The notes: generated by a model from the letters alone, not told the origin. 15,998 bases of DNA from Bacteroidales bacterium (GCA_004553095.1 SFMJ01000021.1:1-15998), one strand, 5' to 3'. Positions 1-7,876 are shown, counted from the first letter of the stretch. Numbers and translations are program-made.

Positions 1-963
1 GTTGACGCATTGCTGATAAGTAGTCATAAAGGCGGTGAACTGCTCATTCCATACTGTATAGATTGCTTCCCACTCTGCGTAAGCAGTGTTGTAAGCCTCC
101 AACTCTTCCTCGGTGCAGAAGTCTTCATACTGGGGATAAGTGCTATAGTCATAAGTGCCCTCTGCATACCATTCGTCGATAGCAGCCTGAACAGCGGCTA
201 ACTCCTCTTCGGTCATGAAGTTAGTGAGCTGAGGCATCGGAGGGCATTCTCCCGGATCTTCGGGGAACTCGCGATTGTTGGGGTTGAGTGAAGCGTAGTC
301 GCATTTGTAGGTCCATTCGCCATTCTCATTTTCAGTGTAGACGATAAGGCAGATCATAAAGCCACCATAGTCCACCACCTGACCAACCACGGTCTTACCG
401 TCGTTGCTGATGCAGTTGGCGGTAACATACTGGGGCACACGGCCGGTGAAGTCTAATTCGGGATAGGGGAGAGCCACGGGGTCGCCGTAAGTGCCGTCAG
501 CGTTACGATTCCACACGGCGGGCACAGACATCGGAGTGTCGGTGTCATCAGTGGAGATGGGTTGCAAACCGAGCGAACCGCAGATGCGAGAGCCGTCGGC
601 TGTGATGCCGTTGGCGAGATTGACCAAAGAGGCATTGAATGTCTTCAGGGCGTGCCATTCGCCATCCTTATACCAGCTGCAGTTGCCATCGAGTGAGGAA
701 CGTCCTACGAAAGTGCCGTCGGCGGCTGCGCTGTTGCCATGACCGAGCCAATAACTTACCACTTCGTCATCACCTTCGAAGAGGGTGATATCGCCGCTCT
801 CTACGTCATAAAATGCTGCGGTGCTCAGAAGATAACTGCCGATTGTCTTGCCGTCAGGTGTTACCGACACGGCCTGGAAGTCGTCAAGCACAACAGGCTC
901 GAGGGTTGATGCCATGAGGGGCGCGCAAAGCAGACTTGCGCCAATAAGTAAAGATTTTTTCAT
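1..963 (-). CDS. Secreted protein with HAF-like repeats, 3' end missing (partial)
   Basis: The reading frame is open from an ATG at 963 to the left edge, giving 321 codons without a stop, so the C-terminus lies outside the window. Residues 1-18 (MKKSLLIGASLLCAPLMA) form a standard signal peptide, so the product is exported. The body repeats a short motif of the type xIsxDGkxvvGs: VTPDGKTIGS at 34-43, ITADGSRICGS at 120-130 and ISNDGKTVVGQ at 185-195, each followed by a stretch with W or Y and G. This resembles the HAF extracellular repeats, which are thought to form propeller-like folds. From about residue 230 the protein becomes acidic and rich in Y, W, E and T. A Bacteroidetes-type promoter and a leader of about 170 nt precede it. 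I do not know its substrate or role; the repeat family is an inference from the pattern. Confidence 0.75.
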   Translation of the reverse strand, partial: MKKSLLIGASLLCAPLMASTLEPVVLDDFQAVSVTPDGKTIGSYLLSTAAFYDVESGDITLFEGDDEVVSYWLGHGNSAAADGTFVGRSSLDGNCSWYKDGEWHALKTFNASLVNLANGITADGSRICGSLGLQPISTDDTDTPMSVPAVWNRNADGTYGDPVALPYPELDFTGRVPQYVTANCISNDGKTVVGQVVDYGGFMICLIVYTENENGEWTYKCDYASLNPNNREFPEDPGECPPMPQLTNFMTEEELAAVQAAIDEWYAEGTYDYSTYPQYEDFCTEEELEAYNTAYAEWEAIYTVWNEQFTAFMTTYQQCVN

Positions 964-1133
964 AATGCTTGGTTTTATGGTTGATAAATATGATTGATTA
1001 CAGAAAAGATAATAAGGCAACTATGAAGAAAATATAAAGATATAATGAGATAGATTCCGCTTACTGTCTAATTGTTAAATCATCTATTAATTCTTGATAT
1101 CCTCTGTCAGTTTTTGATCATATACATATACTT
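964..1133 (-). other. Long A/T-rich 5' leader of the secreted repeat protein gene
   Basis: The 324-nt gap between this gene and yebC contains the promoter at 1139-1170, the yebC terminator at 1208-1249, and this leader. The leader has no open reading frame of useful size and I recognise no known riboswitch in it. Bacteroidetes leaders are usually only tens of bases long, so this one leaves room for post-transcriptional control, but I see no specific structure that proves it. Confidence 0.4.
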
Positions 1134-1138
1134 CGCCC

Positions 1139-1170
1139 CAAAGGTACGACTTTTTTATCAAGATATCAAA
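1139..1170 (-). promoter_or_regulatory. Bacteroidetes-type promoter for the secreted repeat protein
   Basis: Read on the minus strand, TTTG (1170-1167) is followed after exactly 20 nt by TACCTTTG (1146-1139), a full match to the -33 TTTG / -7 TAnnTTTG consensus of the Bacteroidetes housekeeping sigma factor. Transcription should start near 1131-1135, leaving a leader of about 170 nt before the ATG at 963. Confidence 0.7.
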
Positions 1171-1207
1171 TTTTTATGCCAAAAAATTTAAAAATGCAGT
1201 GGTTTTA

Positions 1208-1249
1208 TAAAAAAACAAGAGTGTGTTAAGGGGTATATGACACACTCTT
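1208..1249 (-). terminator. Intrinsic terminator after yebC
   Basis: A perfect 10-bp inverted repeat, AAGAGTGTGT (1217-1226) and ACACACTCTT (1240-1249), encloses a 13-nt loop. On the minus strand the stem is followed by G and a run of T residues (complement of the A run 1209-1215). This is a textbook Rho-independent terminator about 40 nt past the yebC stop. A smaller hairpin (AGAGC/GCTCT, 1275-1288) overlaps the yebC stop codon but has no T run. Confidence 0.85.
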
Positions 1250-1287
1250 AGAGATTTACCGGGTGGAGGTGATTAGAGCGAACGCTC

Positions 1288-2010
1288 TTAGTCCTCTTCC
1301 TTCATATTGTGGAATACGTTTTGCACATCTTCGTCATCTTCGAAGCGTTCGAGGAGTTTCTCGACAGATTCGCGTTGCTCGGCAGTGAGTTCTTTGTAGT
1401 CGTTGGGGATACGTTCGAACTCTGAGGAGATGATCTCGAGGCCTTTATCTTCGAGGAATTTCTGGATATTTGCGAACTGGTCGAAAGCGCCATAGATCAC
1501 CCATTCTTCAGCTTCGGGGTCAGCTTCGAGTTCGGCTTCATAGTCCATGAGGTCGAGTTCGAAGTCTTCGAGGGCAGTGTCGGCATTAGGGCGGATGTGG
1601 AACACGCTCTTATGCTCGAAGAGGAAAGAGAGTGAGCCTTGAGTGCCGAGAGAGCCGCCATGTTTGTTGAAATAGCTGCGCACATTGGCTACGGTGCGTT
1701 GGTTATTGTCGGTAGCAGTTTCGACGACGATAGCGATGCCGAAGGGACCATATCCTTCATATACGATCTCCTTGTAGTCGCCGGCATCCTTCTCGGTAGC
1801 CTTCTTGATGGCGCGTTCTACAGTGTCTTTGGGCATGTTGGCAGCCTTGGCGTTTTGCATCAAGGCGCGAAGACGAGGGTTGGTCGACGGATCGGGGCCG
1901 CCGGCTTTGGCTGCGATGGTTATTTCCTTGCCGATGCGGGTGAAGGTACGGCTCATATTGCCCCAGCGTTTCAGTTTGCGGGCTTTACGGTATTCAAATG
2001 CTCTTCCCAT
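1288..2010 (-). CDS. yebC: YebC/TACO1 family protein
   Basis: The 240-residue product matches the usual YebC length. It opens with the family signature MGRAFEYRKARKLKRWGNMS and then RIGKEI, followed by GGPDPSTNPRLR and NMPKDTVERAIKKA, the most conserved blocks of the N-terminal domain. The middle has the EGYGPFGIAIVVE and RSYFNKHGGSLGTQGSLSFLF blocks, and the C-terminus is very acidic (ending KEED). Members were first described as transcriptional regulators; later work on bacterial and mitochondrial homologues points to relief of ribosome stalling at proline-rich stretches. The gene lies 81 nt after pheT with no promoter match of its own, so it is probably transcribed with pheT, which fits a translation role. 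It ends at a strong terminator. Confidence 0.95.
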   Translation of the reverse strand: MGRAFEYRKARKLKRWGNMSRTFTRIGKEITIAAKAGGPDPSTNPRLRALMQNAKAANMPKDTVERAIKKATEKDAGDYKEIVYEGYGPFGIAIVVETATDNNQRTVANVRSYFNKHGGSLGTQGSLSFLFEHKSVFHIRPNADTALEDFELDLMDYEAELEADPEAEEWVIYGAFDQFANIQKFLEDKGLEIISSEFERIPNDYKELTAEQRESVEKLLERFEDDEDVQNVFHNMKEED

Positions 2011-2091
2011 TCGTAGTTTTTTATCTTATTGGTTTGTTGCTTGAGTTTGTTATCTCTATATATAATATAATGTGTCAGAGCCGACACTTCA

Positions 2092-4578
2092 TTAGCGAAG
2101 TTCGGCTCCGAGGTTTTTGACGGCTTTGATGATTTTGGTCATAACGGCATCAATCTGCTTGTCGTTGAGGGTCTTTTCGGCATCTTGGAGTTGCATTGAG
2201 ACGGCATAACTCTTCTTGCCTTGGGGGAGGTTCTTACCTTCATAGACGTCGAAGAGGCGCACGGAGCGGAGGAGTTTGCGTTCGGCGCCACGGATAGCGG
2301 CTTCTATGTCAGCGAATTTGACACTCTTGTCTACCAAGAGTGCGAGGTCGCGATCCACAGGCTGAGTGCGCGGGATCTCGGTGAAGGTGACGCGATTCTT
2401 AGCCACGAGGCGGTAGAGTGCCTCCCAGTTGATCTCAGCGTAAGCCACATCCTGCTCGATATCCCACTTCTTGAGGATGGCATGGCGGATGATACCCACT
2501 TCGGCGATCACCTTGCCCGAGCGTGCTGCGATGTCGAGTTTGGCGGCGAAGATCTCGTCGCTGCTCTGAGTCTGAGTGAGCATACCCTCTTTGACACCGA
2601 CGCGTGCGAAGATATTCTCCACCACTCCCTTGAGGTCGTAGATGGTGGCTTGTGCGGCTTGGACATTCCAGGAGGGTGTCGTCATGTTGCCGGTGAGCCA
2701 GATGCCGAGTTGCAGGTGCTCGCTATAGGGCGCCAAGGGGCGTTCGGCAGTCGATTCTTTGGTGTCGTCGCGGAAGTAGACGTTGCCAAACTCATAGAAA
2801 CGGAGGTTGGGCAATTTGCGGTTGATGTTATGGGCGATCGACTCCAATCCGCCATAGAGGAGGGTCTGACGCAACACGGAGAGCTCGCCGCTGAGGGGAT
2901 TGAGGAGTGAGACGCAATTTTTGATAGGATATTTCTCCGACTCGGCATAATATGCTTGCGAAGTGAGGGAGTTGTTGAGGATCTCGTTGAAGCCGCTGCC
3001 GGTGAGTTGCTCAGCCACGAGTTGCTGGAGGTCGTAAGAGAAGTCCACGTCGGTGCGCTGAGAGAGGTTGATATGAGCTTCGGTGAAGATCTCGACATTG
3101 TTGTAGCCATAGATGCGGAGGATCTCTTCGACCACATCGCAGGGGCGATACACATCCACGCGATAAGTGGGGATGGTGAGGTGGAGGATATCGGCGTCGG
3201 CGGTTTCCTCTACCTTGATTTCGAGAGCGCGGAGGATGGTGACGATAAGGTCGCAGGGGAGAGTCTTGCCGATAAGGCGGTGGCAATAGTCTAACGAGAA
3301 GTCGAACTCAGCGGGGCTGACAGGTTCGGGATATATGTCGGTTACATCGCCGCAGATTTCACCGCCGGCGAGTTCGACGATGAGGCAAGCGGCGAGGCGA
3401 GCGGCGTAAGTTGTGATATTGGGGTCAGTGCCACGTTCATATCTGAAAGATGCGTCGGTAGAGAGGCCATGACGGCGGGCAGTGCGGCGCACGCGAGTGG
3501 GGTTGAAGTAGGCACTCTCCAAGAATATGGAGGTAGTCTCTTCGGTGACGCCCGAATCGAGGCCGCCGAACACGCCGGCGATACACATAGGCTTCTCGGC
3601 GTCGCAGATCATCAGGTCGGAGGCATCGAGTTGGCGTTCCACGCCGTCGAGGGTGGTGAACTTGGTGCCTTGGGGGCAAGTGCGGATGCATATTTCCTCG
3701 CCTGCCACCTTGTTGAGGTCGAAGCAGTGGAGGGGCTGGCCGATGCCCAAGAGGATGAAGTTGGTGATATCGACGATATTGTTGATGGGTCGCTGGCCGG
3801 CGCTGACCAGAAGGGTCTTAAGCCAATCGGGCGACTCTTGCACCTTGACATTGCGGATGGTGACACCGGAATATCTGGGACAGCCTTGATGGTCCACCAC
3901 ATTGACATGGGCGGCGCCATCGGGGCGAGCCGGCTTGAAGGCGGAGTCATCGGGAACGCATATCTTGGGGAGGTCGGTGGTGACACCTTGCTGCTGCAAG
4001 TCACACCATTGCTTGGCGAGGATATCGCGAGCCACGCCATAGTGGCTGGCAGCGTCGACGCGGTTGGGGGTAAGTTCCACCTCGAGGCAATAGTCGCTCT
4101 CGACGTTGAAATATTCGGCGGCGGGAGTGCCGGGCTTCACGTCGGCATCGATCACGATGATGCCGTCGTGGCTTGTGCCGATGCCGATTTCATCTTCGGC
4201 GCATATCATACCCATCGACTCGACGCCGCGGATCTTGGACTTCTTGATTTTGATTTCCTTATCGCCGTCATAGAGGATAGTGCCTACGGTGGCGACTACG
4301 ACGGTCTGTCCGGCAGCCACATTGGGAGCGCCACACACGATCTGCTCCGGGGCTTCGCCGCCGAGGTCGACCGTAGTGATGTGTAGATGGTCGGAATCGG
4401 GATGGTCGACACAGGTCAATACCTTGCCGATCACGATGCCACGAAGGCCGCCGCGGATGCTCTCCACCTCTTCCACCGTGTCACACTCCAAGCCCACCGA
4501 TGTCAGGAGGGCTGCCAATTCTTTAGGACTCTGACTGAAATTGATATAGCGTTTAAGCCATTTATACGAGATATTCAT
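2092..4578 (-). CDS. pheT: Phenylalanine-tRNA ligase beta subunit
   Basis: This 828-residue protein is the beta chain of the cytoplasmic (alpha-beta)2 enzyme that charges tRNA-Phe; pheS is not in the window. It begins MNISYKWLKRYI, the conserved bacterial PheT start, which fixes the ATG. An EMAPII-like tRNA-binding domain spans about residues 40-155 (IVIGKVLTCVDHPDSDHL, VCGAPNV). The B3/B4 editing region lies around 215-375 (ELTPNRVDAASHYGVARD precedes it), the B5 domain at about 410-480, the catalytic-like core at 490-690, and an anticodon-binding FDX-ACB domain from about 735 to the end (FTEIPRTQPVDRDLALLVD). Length and order are normal, with no frameshift. A perfect promoter sits immediately upstream (4583-4614), so close that the transcript would have almost no leader. 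The kinase gene ends 38 nt upstream, so read-through from it is also possible. Confidence 0.97.
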   Translation of the reverse strand: MNISYKWLKRYINFSQSPKELAALLTSVGLECDTVEEVESIRGGLRGIVIGKVLTCVDHPDSDHLHITTVDLGGEAPEQIVCGAPNVAAGQTVVVATVGTILYDGDKEIKIKKSKIRGVESMGMICAEDEIGIGTSHDGIIVIDADVKPGTPAAEYFNVESDYCLEVELTPNRVDAASHYGVARDILAKQWCDLQQQGVTTDLPKICVPDDSAFKPARPDGAAHVNVVDHQGCPRYSGVTIRNVKVQESPDWLKTLLVSAGQRPINNIVDITNFILLGIGQPLHCFDLNKVAGEEICIRTCPQGTKFTTLDGVERQLDASDLMICDAEKPMCIAGVFGGLDSGVTEETTSIFLESAYFNPTRVRRTARRHGLSTDASFRYERGTDPNITTYAARLAACLIVELAGGEICGDVTDIYPEPVSPAEFDFSLDYCHRLIGKTLPCDLIVTILRALEIKVEETADADILHLTIPTYRVDVYRPCDVVEEILRIYGYNNVEIFTEAHINLSQRTDVDFSYDLQQLVAEQLTGSGFNEILNNSLTSQAYYAESEKYPIKNCVSLLNPLSGELSVLRQTLLYGGLESIAHNINRKLPNLRFYEFGNVYFRDDTKESTAERPLAPYSEHLQLGIWLTGNMTTPSWNVQAAQATIYDLKGVVENIFARVGVKEGMLTQTQSSDEIFAAKLDIAARSGKVIAEVGIIRHAILKKWDIEQDVAYAEINWEALYRLVAKNRVTFTEIPRTQPVDRDLALLVDKSVKFADIEAAIRGAERKLLRSVRLFDVYEGKNLPQGKKSYAVSMQLQDAEKTLNDKQIDAVMTKIIKAVKNLGAELR

Positions 4579-4582
4579 AATG

Positions 4583-4614
4583 CAAAATTAGCAATTATTT
4601 CTTTTTTACGCAAA
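4583..4614 (-). promoter_or_regulatory. Bacteroidetes-type promoter immediately upstream of pheT
   Basis: On the minus strand TTTG (4614-4611), a 20-nt spacer and TAATTTTG (4590-4583) match the consensus fully. The -33 box starts only two bases after the kinase stop codon. The expected start point, 4-7 nt past the -7 box, coincides with or directly precedes the pheT ATG at 4578-4576. Confidence 0.65.
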
Positions 4615-4616
4615 CT

Positions 4617-5837
4617 TTAACTTGCTTTGGTTGGGAACTCTATGCGGAAAGTGGTGCCGACACCCGGCTCCGATTCCTTGACGAAGATGCGCCCGCCATG
4701 ATACTCTTCGATGATCCTCTTGACCAAGGTCAGCCCTAAGCCCCAGCCACGTTTCTTGGTGGTGTAGCCCGGTTTGAACACCGTCTTGAAGTGCTTGCGG
4801 GCGATGCCCTTGCCGGTGTCTTTGACCTCGATCCATACCCGATTCTTCTCGCTGCCGGTGGTGATGTCGATACACCCTTCTCCCTGCATGGCATCGACGG
4901 CATTCTTCGTGAGATTCTCCATTACCCATTCGAAGAGCGACCGCGAGAGGTAGACGCCATGGTCATCTTCCGAGAGATGCATGCGTATCTGCACCTTATT
5001 CGACACGCGACTCTTCATGTAGTCGAGCGAGGAGGCGATAATCTGATTGATATATTCGAGCTGCATGTCAGGCTTCGAACCGATCTTCGAGAAACGATCG
5101 GCGATGGTCGAGAGCCGCTTGACATCCTTGTTGAGTTCGTCGGAGATCTCGGGGTCGATATCAATGCTCTTGAAATATTCCACCCATGCCATCAGCGATG
5201 AAATCGGCGTGCCAAGTTGATGTGCCGTCTCTTTCGACAGCCCGACCCAGACTCGGTTTTGCTCCGCCCGCTTGGCATTGACCACTGCGAAATAGAGTAT
5301 CAACACCAAGATGATCATCACCCCCAACTGAACGTAGGGATACCAGCTAAGTCGCTTCAAGAGAGTGGAATCCTCATAATAGATATACTGCTTGACCCCC
5401 ATAGAGAGTTCTATCTCGATGAAGTGATTGTTGTGCTTTGCCATCTCCGCCAAGGGGGTGTTGCCGCCGAGGTTATGGAGTCGCTTTTGGAGATACTCTT
5501 GATTGCGTGGGGAGAGTTCGCTATAGAGCGACTTATCGAGATCACCCTTATCAGGGAGCGGGAAATTTCGAAATTCCGAGATGTTGAAATTCTCGTCGGT
5601 GATGAGCACCGGGATGGTGCTGTTCTGAGAGATAATCGAGAGGAGGAACTCATAGTCGGAGTTGACATCCGCCTTGGCGAGACGCTCGGTGGCATGCGCC
5701 CATATATTCATACGGTCGCGCTCCTGTTGTCCCAACTCATTGACAAGGTTGTCGGAGACCAACAAGAAGAATATCACCGCCACCGAAGCGAGGATGATAA
5801 GGGGTATCTTGCCATTGCGTATCCTTTCGTAGATCAT
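4617..5837 (-). CDS. Membrane-bound sensor histidine kinase (orphan)
   Basis: I start it at the ATG at 5837 (406 residues); the five codons before it begin with TTG and run into a tandem repeat. Transmembrane segments at about 12-28 and 169-187 flank a sensor domain of roughly 140 residues of unknown ligand. The kinase core follows: H-box KETAHQLGTPISSL with H206, then N-box ENLTKNAVDAM (308-317), G1 box DTGKGI (340-345) and G2 box GWGLGL (364-369). It should autophosphorylate H206 and pass the phosphate to a response regulator, but none is encoded nearby. The residue after the histidine is Q rather than the usual acidic E or D; T210 and P211 are normal. The gene follows the HAD gene by 29 nt and probably belongs to the psd transcript. 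The role is unknown; the position suggests envelope sensing (inference). Confidence 0.9.
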   Translation of the reverse strand: MIYERIRNGKIPLIILASVAVIFFLLVSDNLVNELGQQERDRMNIWAHATERLAKADVNSDYEFLLSIISQNSTIPVLITDENFNISEFRNFPLPDKGDLDKSLYSELSPRNQEYLQKRLHNLGGNTPLAEMAKHNNHFIEIELSMGVKQYIYYEDSTLLKRLSWYPYVQLGVMIILVLILYFAVVNAKRAEQNRVWVGLSKETAHQLGTPISSLMAWVEYFKSIDIDPEISDELNKDVKRLSTIADRFSKIGSKPDMQLEYINQIIASSLDYMKSRVSNKVQIRMHLSEDDHGVYLSRSLFEWVMENLTKNAVDAMQGEGCIDITTGSEKNRVWIEVKDTGKGIARKHFKTVFKPGYTTKKRGWGLGLTLVKRIIEEYHGGRIFVKESEPGVGTTFRIEFPTKAS

Positions 5838-5853
5838 CACCTGATAAATCAAT

Positions 5854-5881
5854 TATGCATTACACATTATGCATTATGCAT
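5854..5881. repeat. Four tandem heptamers (TATGCAT) between HAD and kinase genes
   Basis: Four consecutive 7-bp units read TATGCAT, TACACAT, TATGCAT, TATGCAT on the plus strand. They fill most of the 29-nt gap between the HAD stop and the kinase ATG and also encode the last residues of the HAD protein (M-H-N-A-stop on the minus strand). Short A/T-rich tandem repeats of this style occur between genes in Bacteroidetes. The unit is not a multiple of three, so gain or loss of a copy would change the end of the HAD protein. Confidence 0.8.
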
Positions 5882-6703
5882 TAAAAAATCTTCGCGGATA
5901 AACTTCACCACCGAGTCTGCTGTGTTTGGGCCGATCACGATGTCGGCTTTCTCCTTGACTTGAGGGAGTGCATTCCCCACAGCGACAGCGAGATCCGCCT
6001 CCGCCATCATCGGCAGGTCGTTGATGTTATCGCCGAAGCAGACGATGCGTTCCACTCCCAGCGAGTCGGCGAGGCTACGCATTGCCAAGGCCTTGGTGGC
6101 ACGGTCGGAGAAGGCCTCGAGGATGCCGATTTCGGGGCCGAAGATATCGTGGTAATATTGGGCACGGATGCCGGGGAGCAGACGTGTCTTCTCGTAAGTG
6201 TCAGCCGCCTTGGCGTCGGGGAGCATCGTGTAGAGGAGCACCACCTTCGAGAGGTCGTCGGGGAGGGGCTCGCCGATATGGAAAGTCTTGTAGGGGCTAT
6301 CTATGCGCTCAGCCACGAACTCCCGTTGCAACTCATTGAGTTCTCCACCGATATGATAGATATCGACCATATCGTGGTCGAGGGTGAAGATGAAAGATGA
6401 AGTGTCAGTGGCGCGATAGATTTCCACTACTTTGCTCACCGCCTCCCGGTCGAAAAATCTCATCCGAGTGTAATGTCCCGAGTTTTTATCCCAGAGGGAT
6501 GCACCGGTCATCACGATGGCGGGAATCGTCATCGTGACATCACGGAGGATGCCTGCCACAGTGGCGGGGGTGCGTGCCGTGGCGATGGTGAAGAGGGCAC
6601 CCTGTGCGATCAGGCTATTGAGCGCCTCCACACTCTGTGGGGAGATGGTGGCATCCGGTTGCATCAGCGTGCCATCCAAGTCGCTGACATATAGAGTTTT
6701 CAT
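5867..6703 (-). CDS. Cof-type HAD-superfamily hydrolase (IIB)
   Basis: The 278-residue cytosolic protein has all HAD phosphatase motifs. Motif I is DLDGT with nucleophile D8 and acid D10; motif II is the T42/R44 region (TATARTP); motif III is K204 in RATKALAM; motif IV is GDNINDLPM with D225 and D229 binding magnesium. The large cap between about residues 85 and 185 marks it as subclass IIB, the Cof/YidA type, which usually dephosphorylates sugar phosphates or other small phosphoesters; the substrate cannot be told from sequence. Its ATG overlaps the stop of the DUF4834-like gene (ATGA), so the two are likely translationally coupled. The last residues and stop codon lie inside a tandem heptamer, so the C-terminal tail is probably dispensable. 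Confidence 0.92.
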   Translation of the reverse strand: MKTLYVSDLDGTLMQPDATISPQSVEALNSLIAQGALFTIATARTPATVAGILRDVTMTIPAIVMTGASLWDKNSGHYTRMRFFDREAVSKVVEIYRATDTSSFIFTLDHDMVDIYHIGGELNELQREFVAERIDSPYKTFHIGEPLPDDLSKVVLLYTMLPDAKAADTYEKTRLLPGIRAQYYHDIFGPEIGILEAFSDRATKALAMRSLADSLGVERIVCFGDNINDLPMMAEADLAVAVGNALPQVKEKADIVIGPNTADSVVKFIREDFLMHNA

Positions 6704-7104
6704 TTATCCTTAATTTCAATAAATTCGGCATCCGACACCTGATCTTCGCGATAATAGGGAGTCTCGCGAGGGGTGTCGCCGATAGTAGTTTCTTCAAATT
6801 CTTTAATTTCGACAAACTTCACATCTTCTGCCACTTGCTTCATCATGTCGGCAGGTTTGTCGTGGGGCGGTTCGCCATAGTCGGATTGGCCGGAGGTGCC
6901 GTCATTATAAACTTCCGCCTCCTTCTTGCGGTTCCGGCGGCGACGCCGTTTCTGCTTGGGGGGTGGGGGCACTCCCATCGAGCGGCGTATTGTATTCTCG
7001 ATGCTGCGTGCCACAAAATTGCGGATATGTCGCATCAGCCATGGTGCAATCCATGGCCAGCAGATTATCACAATTAAAAGTGTTATTATAATGATAGTTG
7101 ACAT
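6700..7104 (-). CDS. DUF4834-like single-pass membrane protein
   Basis: This 134-residue protein has one hydrophobic segment at residues 3-23 (IIIITLLIVIICWPWIAPW) and then a soluble tail. A proline stretch (PPPP, 46-49) leads to a very basic patch, KQKRRRRRNRKK (50-61), likely to lie on the cytoplasmic face near lipid head groups. The C-terminal half is acidic and carries two related motifs, VKFVEIKEFEE (95-105) and AEFIEIKDK (126-134). A terminal EF.EIK motif after an N-terminal membrane helix is what I know of the Bacteroidetes DUF4834 family, often seen near pssA and psd; the assignment rests on that memory and is moderate. The stop overlaps the ATG of the HAD gene by 4 nt. Function is unknown; a role in phospholipid metabolism is suggested only by neighbours. 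Confidence 0.75.
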   Translation of the reverse strand: MSTIIIITLLIVIICWPWIAPWLMRHIRNFVARSIENTIRRSMGVPPPPKQKRRRRRNRKKEAEVYNDGTSGQSDYGEPPHDKPADMMKQVAEDVKFVEIKEFEETTIGDTPRETPYYREDQVSDAEFIEIKDK

Positions 7105-7148
7105 TTTGTCGGGTATAAGGTAATAGTGTGTTTGTGAATATTAACAAA

Positions 7149-7865
7149 TCATAGTCGAGAGGCTAAGAACCCGAAGAACAGATATGCTATGATGAGCCAC
7201 ATCATGCCGGCCCAACCGAGGCATATCACCAAAATCGGGGCAGTGATGATCAAGATCCATCTCCATTGATTGCCCTTCCATCCCCAGGTCTTAAACTTCA
7301 AAGAGAAGAGGTGCACCTCCGAGATCATCAACCAAGAGAGAATCAGAATAGCGGGGATCACCACAAACCACTCCGCCATCAGCGGGTGATAATTATAGCA
7401 AATTGAGGAATATCCGATCCAGAAGATGGCATTAGCCGGCACGGGCAGGCCGATGAAAGAGGTGGTTTGACGAGTGTCGATATTGAATTTGGCGAGACGT
7501 AGCGCCGCTGAGGCGGCGATGAGCAGGGCTACCCACTTACACCAGGAGAGTGCCGACATGGATTCAGCCGCCCAGTCCAGGCAATTATACATGATAATGG
7601 CGGGCACGACGCCGAAACTCACTACATCGCATATCGAGTCCAATTCCTTGCCCATATCGGAATAGGCATGGAGAAGTCGTGCGGCAAGACCATCCATAAA
7701 GTCGGCGAGAGCGGCGATGCCCACGAAGATATAAGCCCACTCATATCCGGCAATCCCCCACCAGAGAGGATCCGTGCGATAAGAGGTGGCAATGATAGCC
7801 ATCACCCCCGACAGCATATTGATGCATGTCACGGTGTTGGGTATGTAATGTCTAATAGCAGCCAT
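7149..7865 (-). CDS. pssA: CDP-diacylglycerol--serine O-phosphatidyltransferase
   Basis: The 238-residue integral membrane enzyme makes phosphatidylserine from CDP-diacylglycerol and serine. The full CDP-alcohol phosphatidyltransferase signature is present: D58-G59-x2-A62-R63-x8-G72-x3-D76-x3-D80, within DFMDGLAARLLHAYSDMGKE and the following LDSICD. The N-terminus (PNTVTCINMLSG) is typical for PssA, as is FIGLPVPANA in the middle. Several hydrophobic helices follow, through to the end. It lies 38 nt downstream of psd, whose product uses its lipid, and 44 nt upstream of the DUF4834-like gene, so the pathway PS then PE is encoded as a unit. The gap before it holds one copy of a 22-bp intergenic element. 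Confidence 0.95.
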   Translation of the reverse strand: MAAIRHYIPNTVTCINMLSGVMAIIATSYRTDPLWWGIAGYEWAYIFVGIAALADFMDGLAARLLHAYSDMGKELDSICDVVSFGVVPAIIMYNCLDWAAESMSALSWCKWVALLIAASAALRLAKFNIDTRQTTSFIGLPVPANAIFWIGYSSICYNYHPLMAEWFVVIPAILILSWLMISEVHLFSLKFKTWGWKGNQWRWILIITAPILVICLGWAGMMWLIIAYLFFGFLASRL

Positions 7866-7876
7866 TGATTTACAAC

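Noticed and set aside
1272..1290. Possible third copy of the 22-bp element at the yebC stop
   Set aside because: Only ATTAGAGCG is shared; the rest differs and is better explained by a small hairpin at the stop codon.
2072..2087. Hairpin GTGTC/GACAC after the pheT stop as a terminator
   Set aside because: The stem is only 5 bp and there is no continuous T run on the minus strand, so read-through into yebC is more likely.
2221..4386. Long plus-strand open frames opposite pheT (229 and 305 codons)
   Set aside because: They mirror a well-conserved, full-length PheT on the other strand, have no promoter and show odd composition. They are shadows of high-GC third codon positions.
5838..5852. TTG start extending the histidine kinase by five residues
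   Set aside because: An ATG at 5837 precedes the membrane helix cleanly, and the extension runs into the tandem heptamer. ATG is much more likely.
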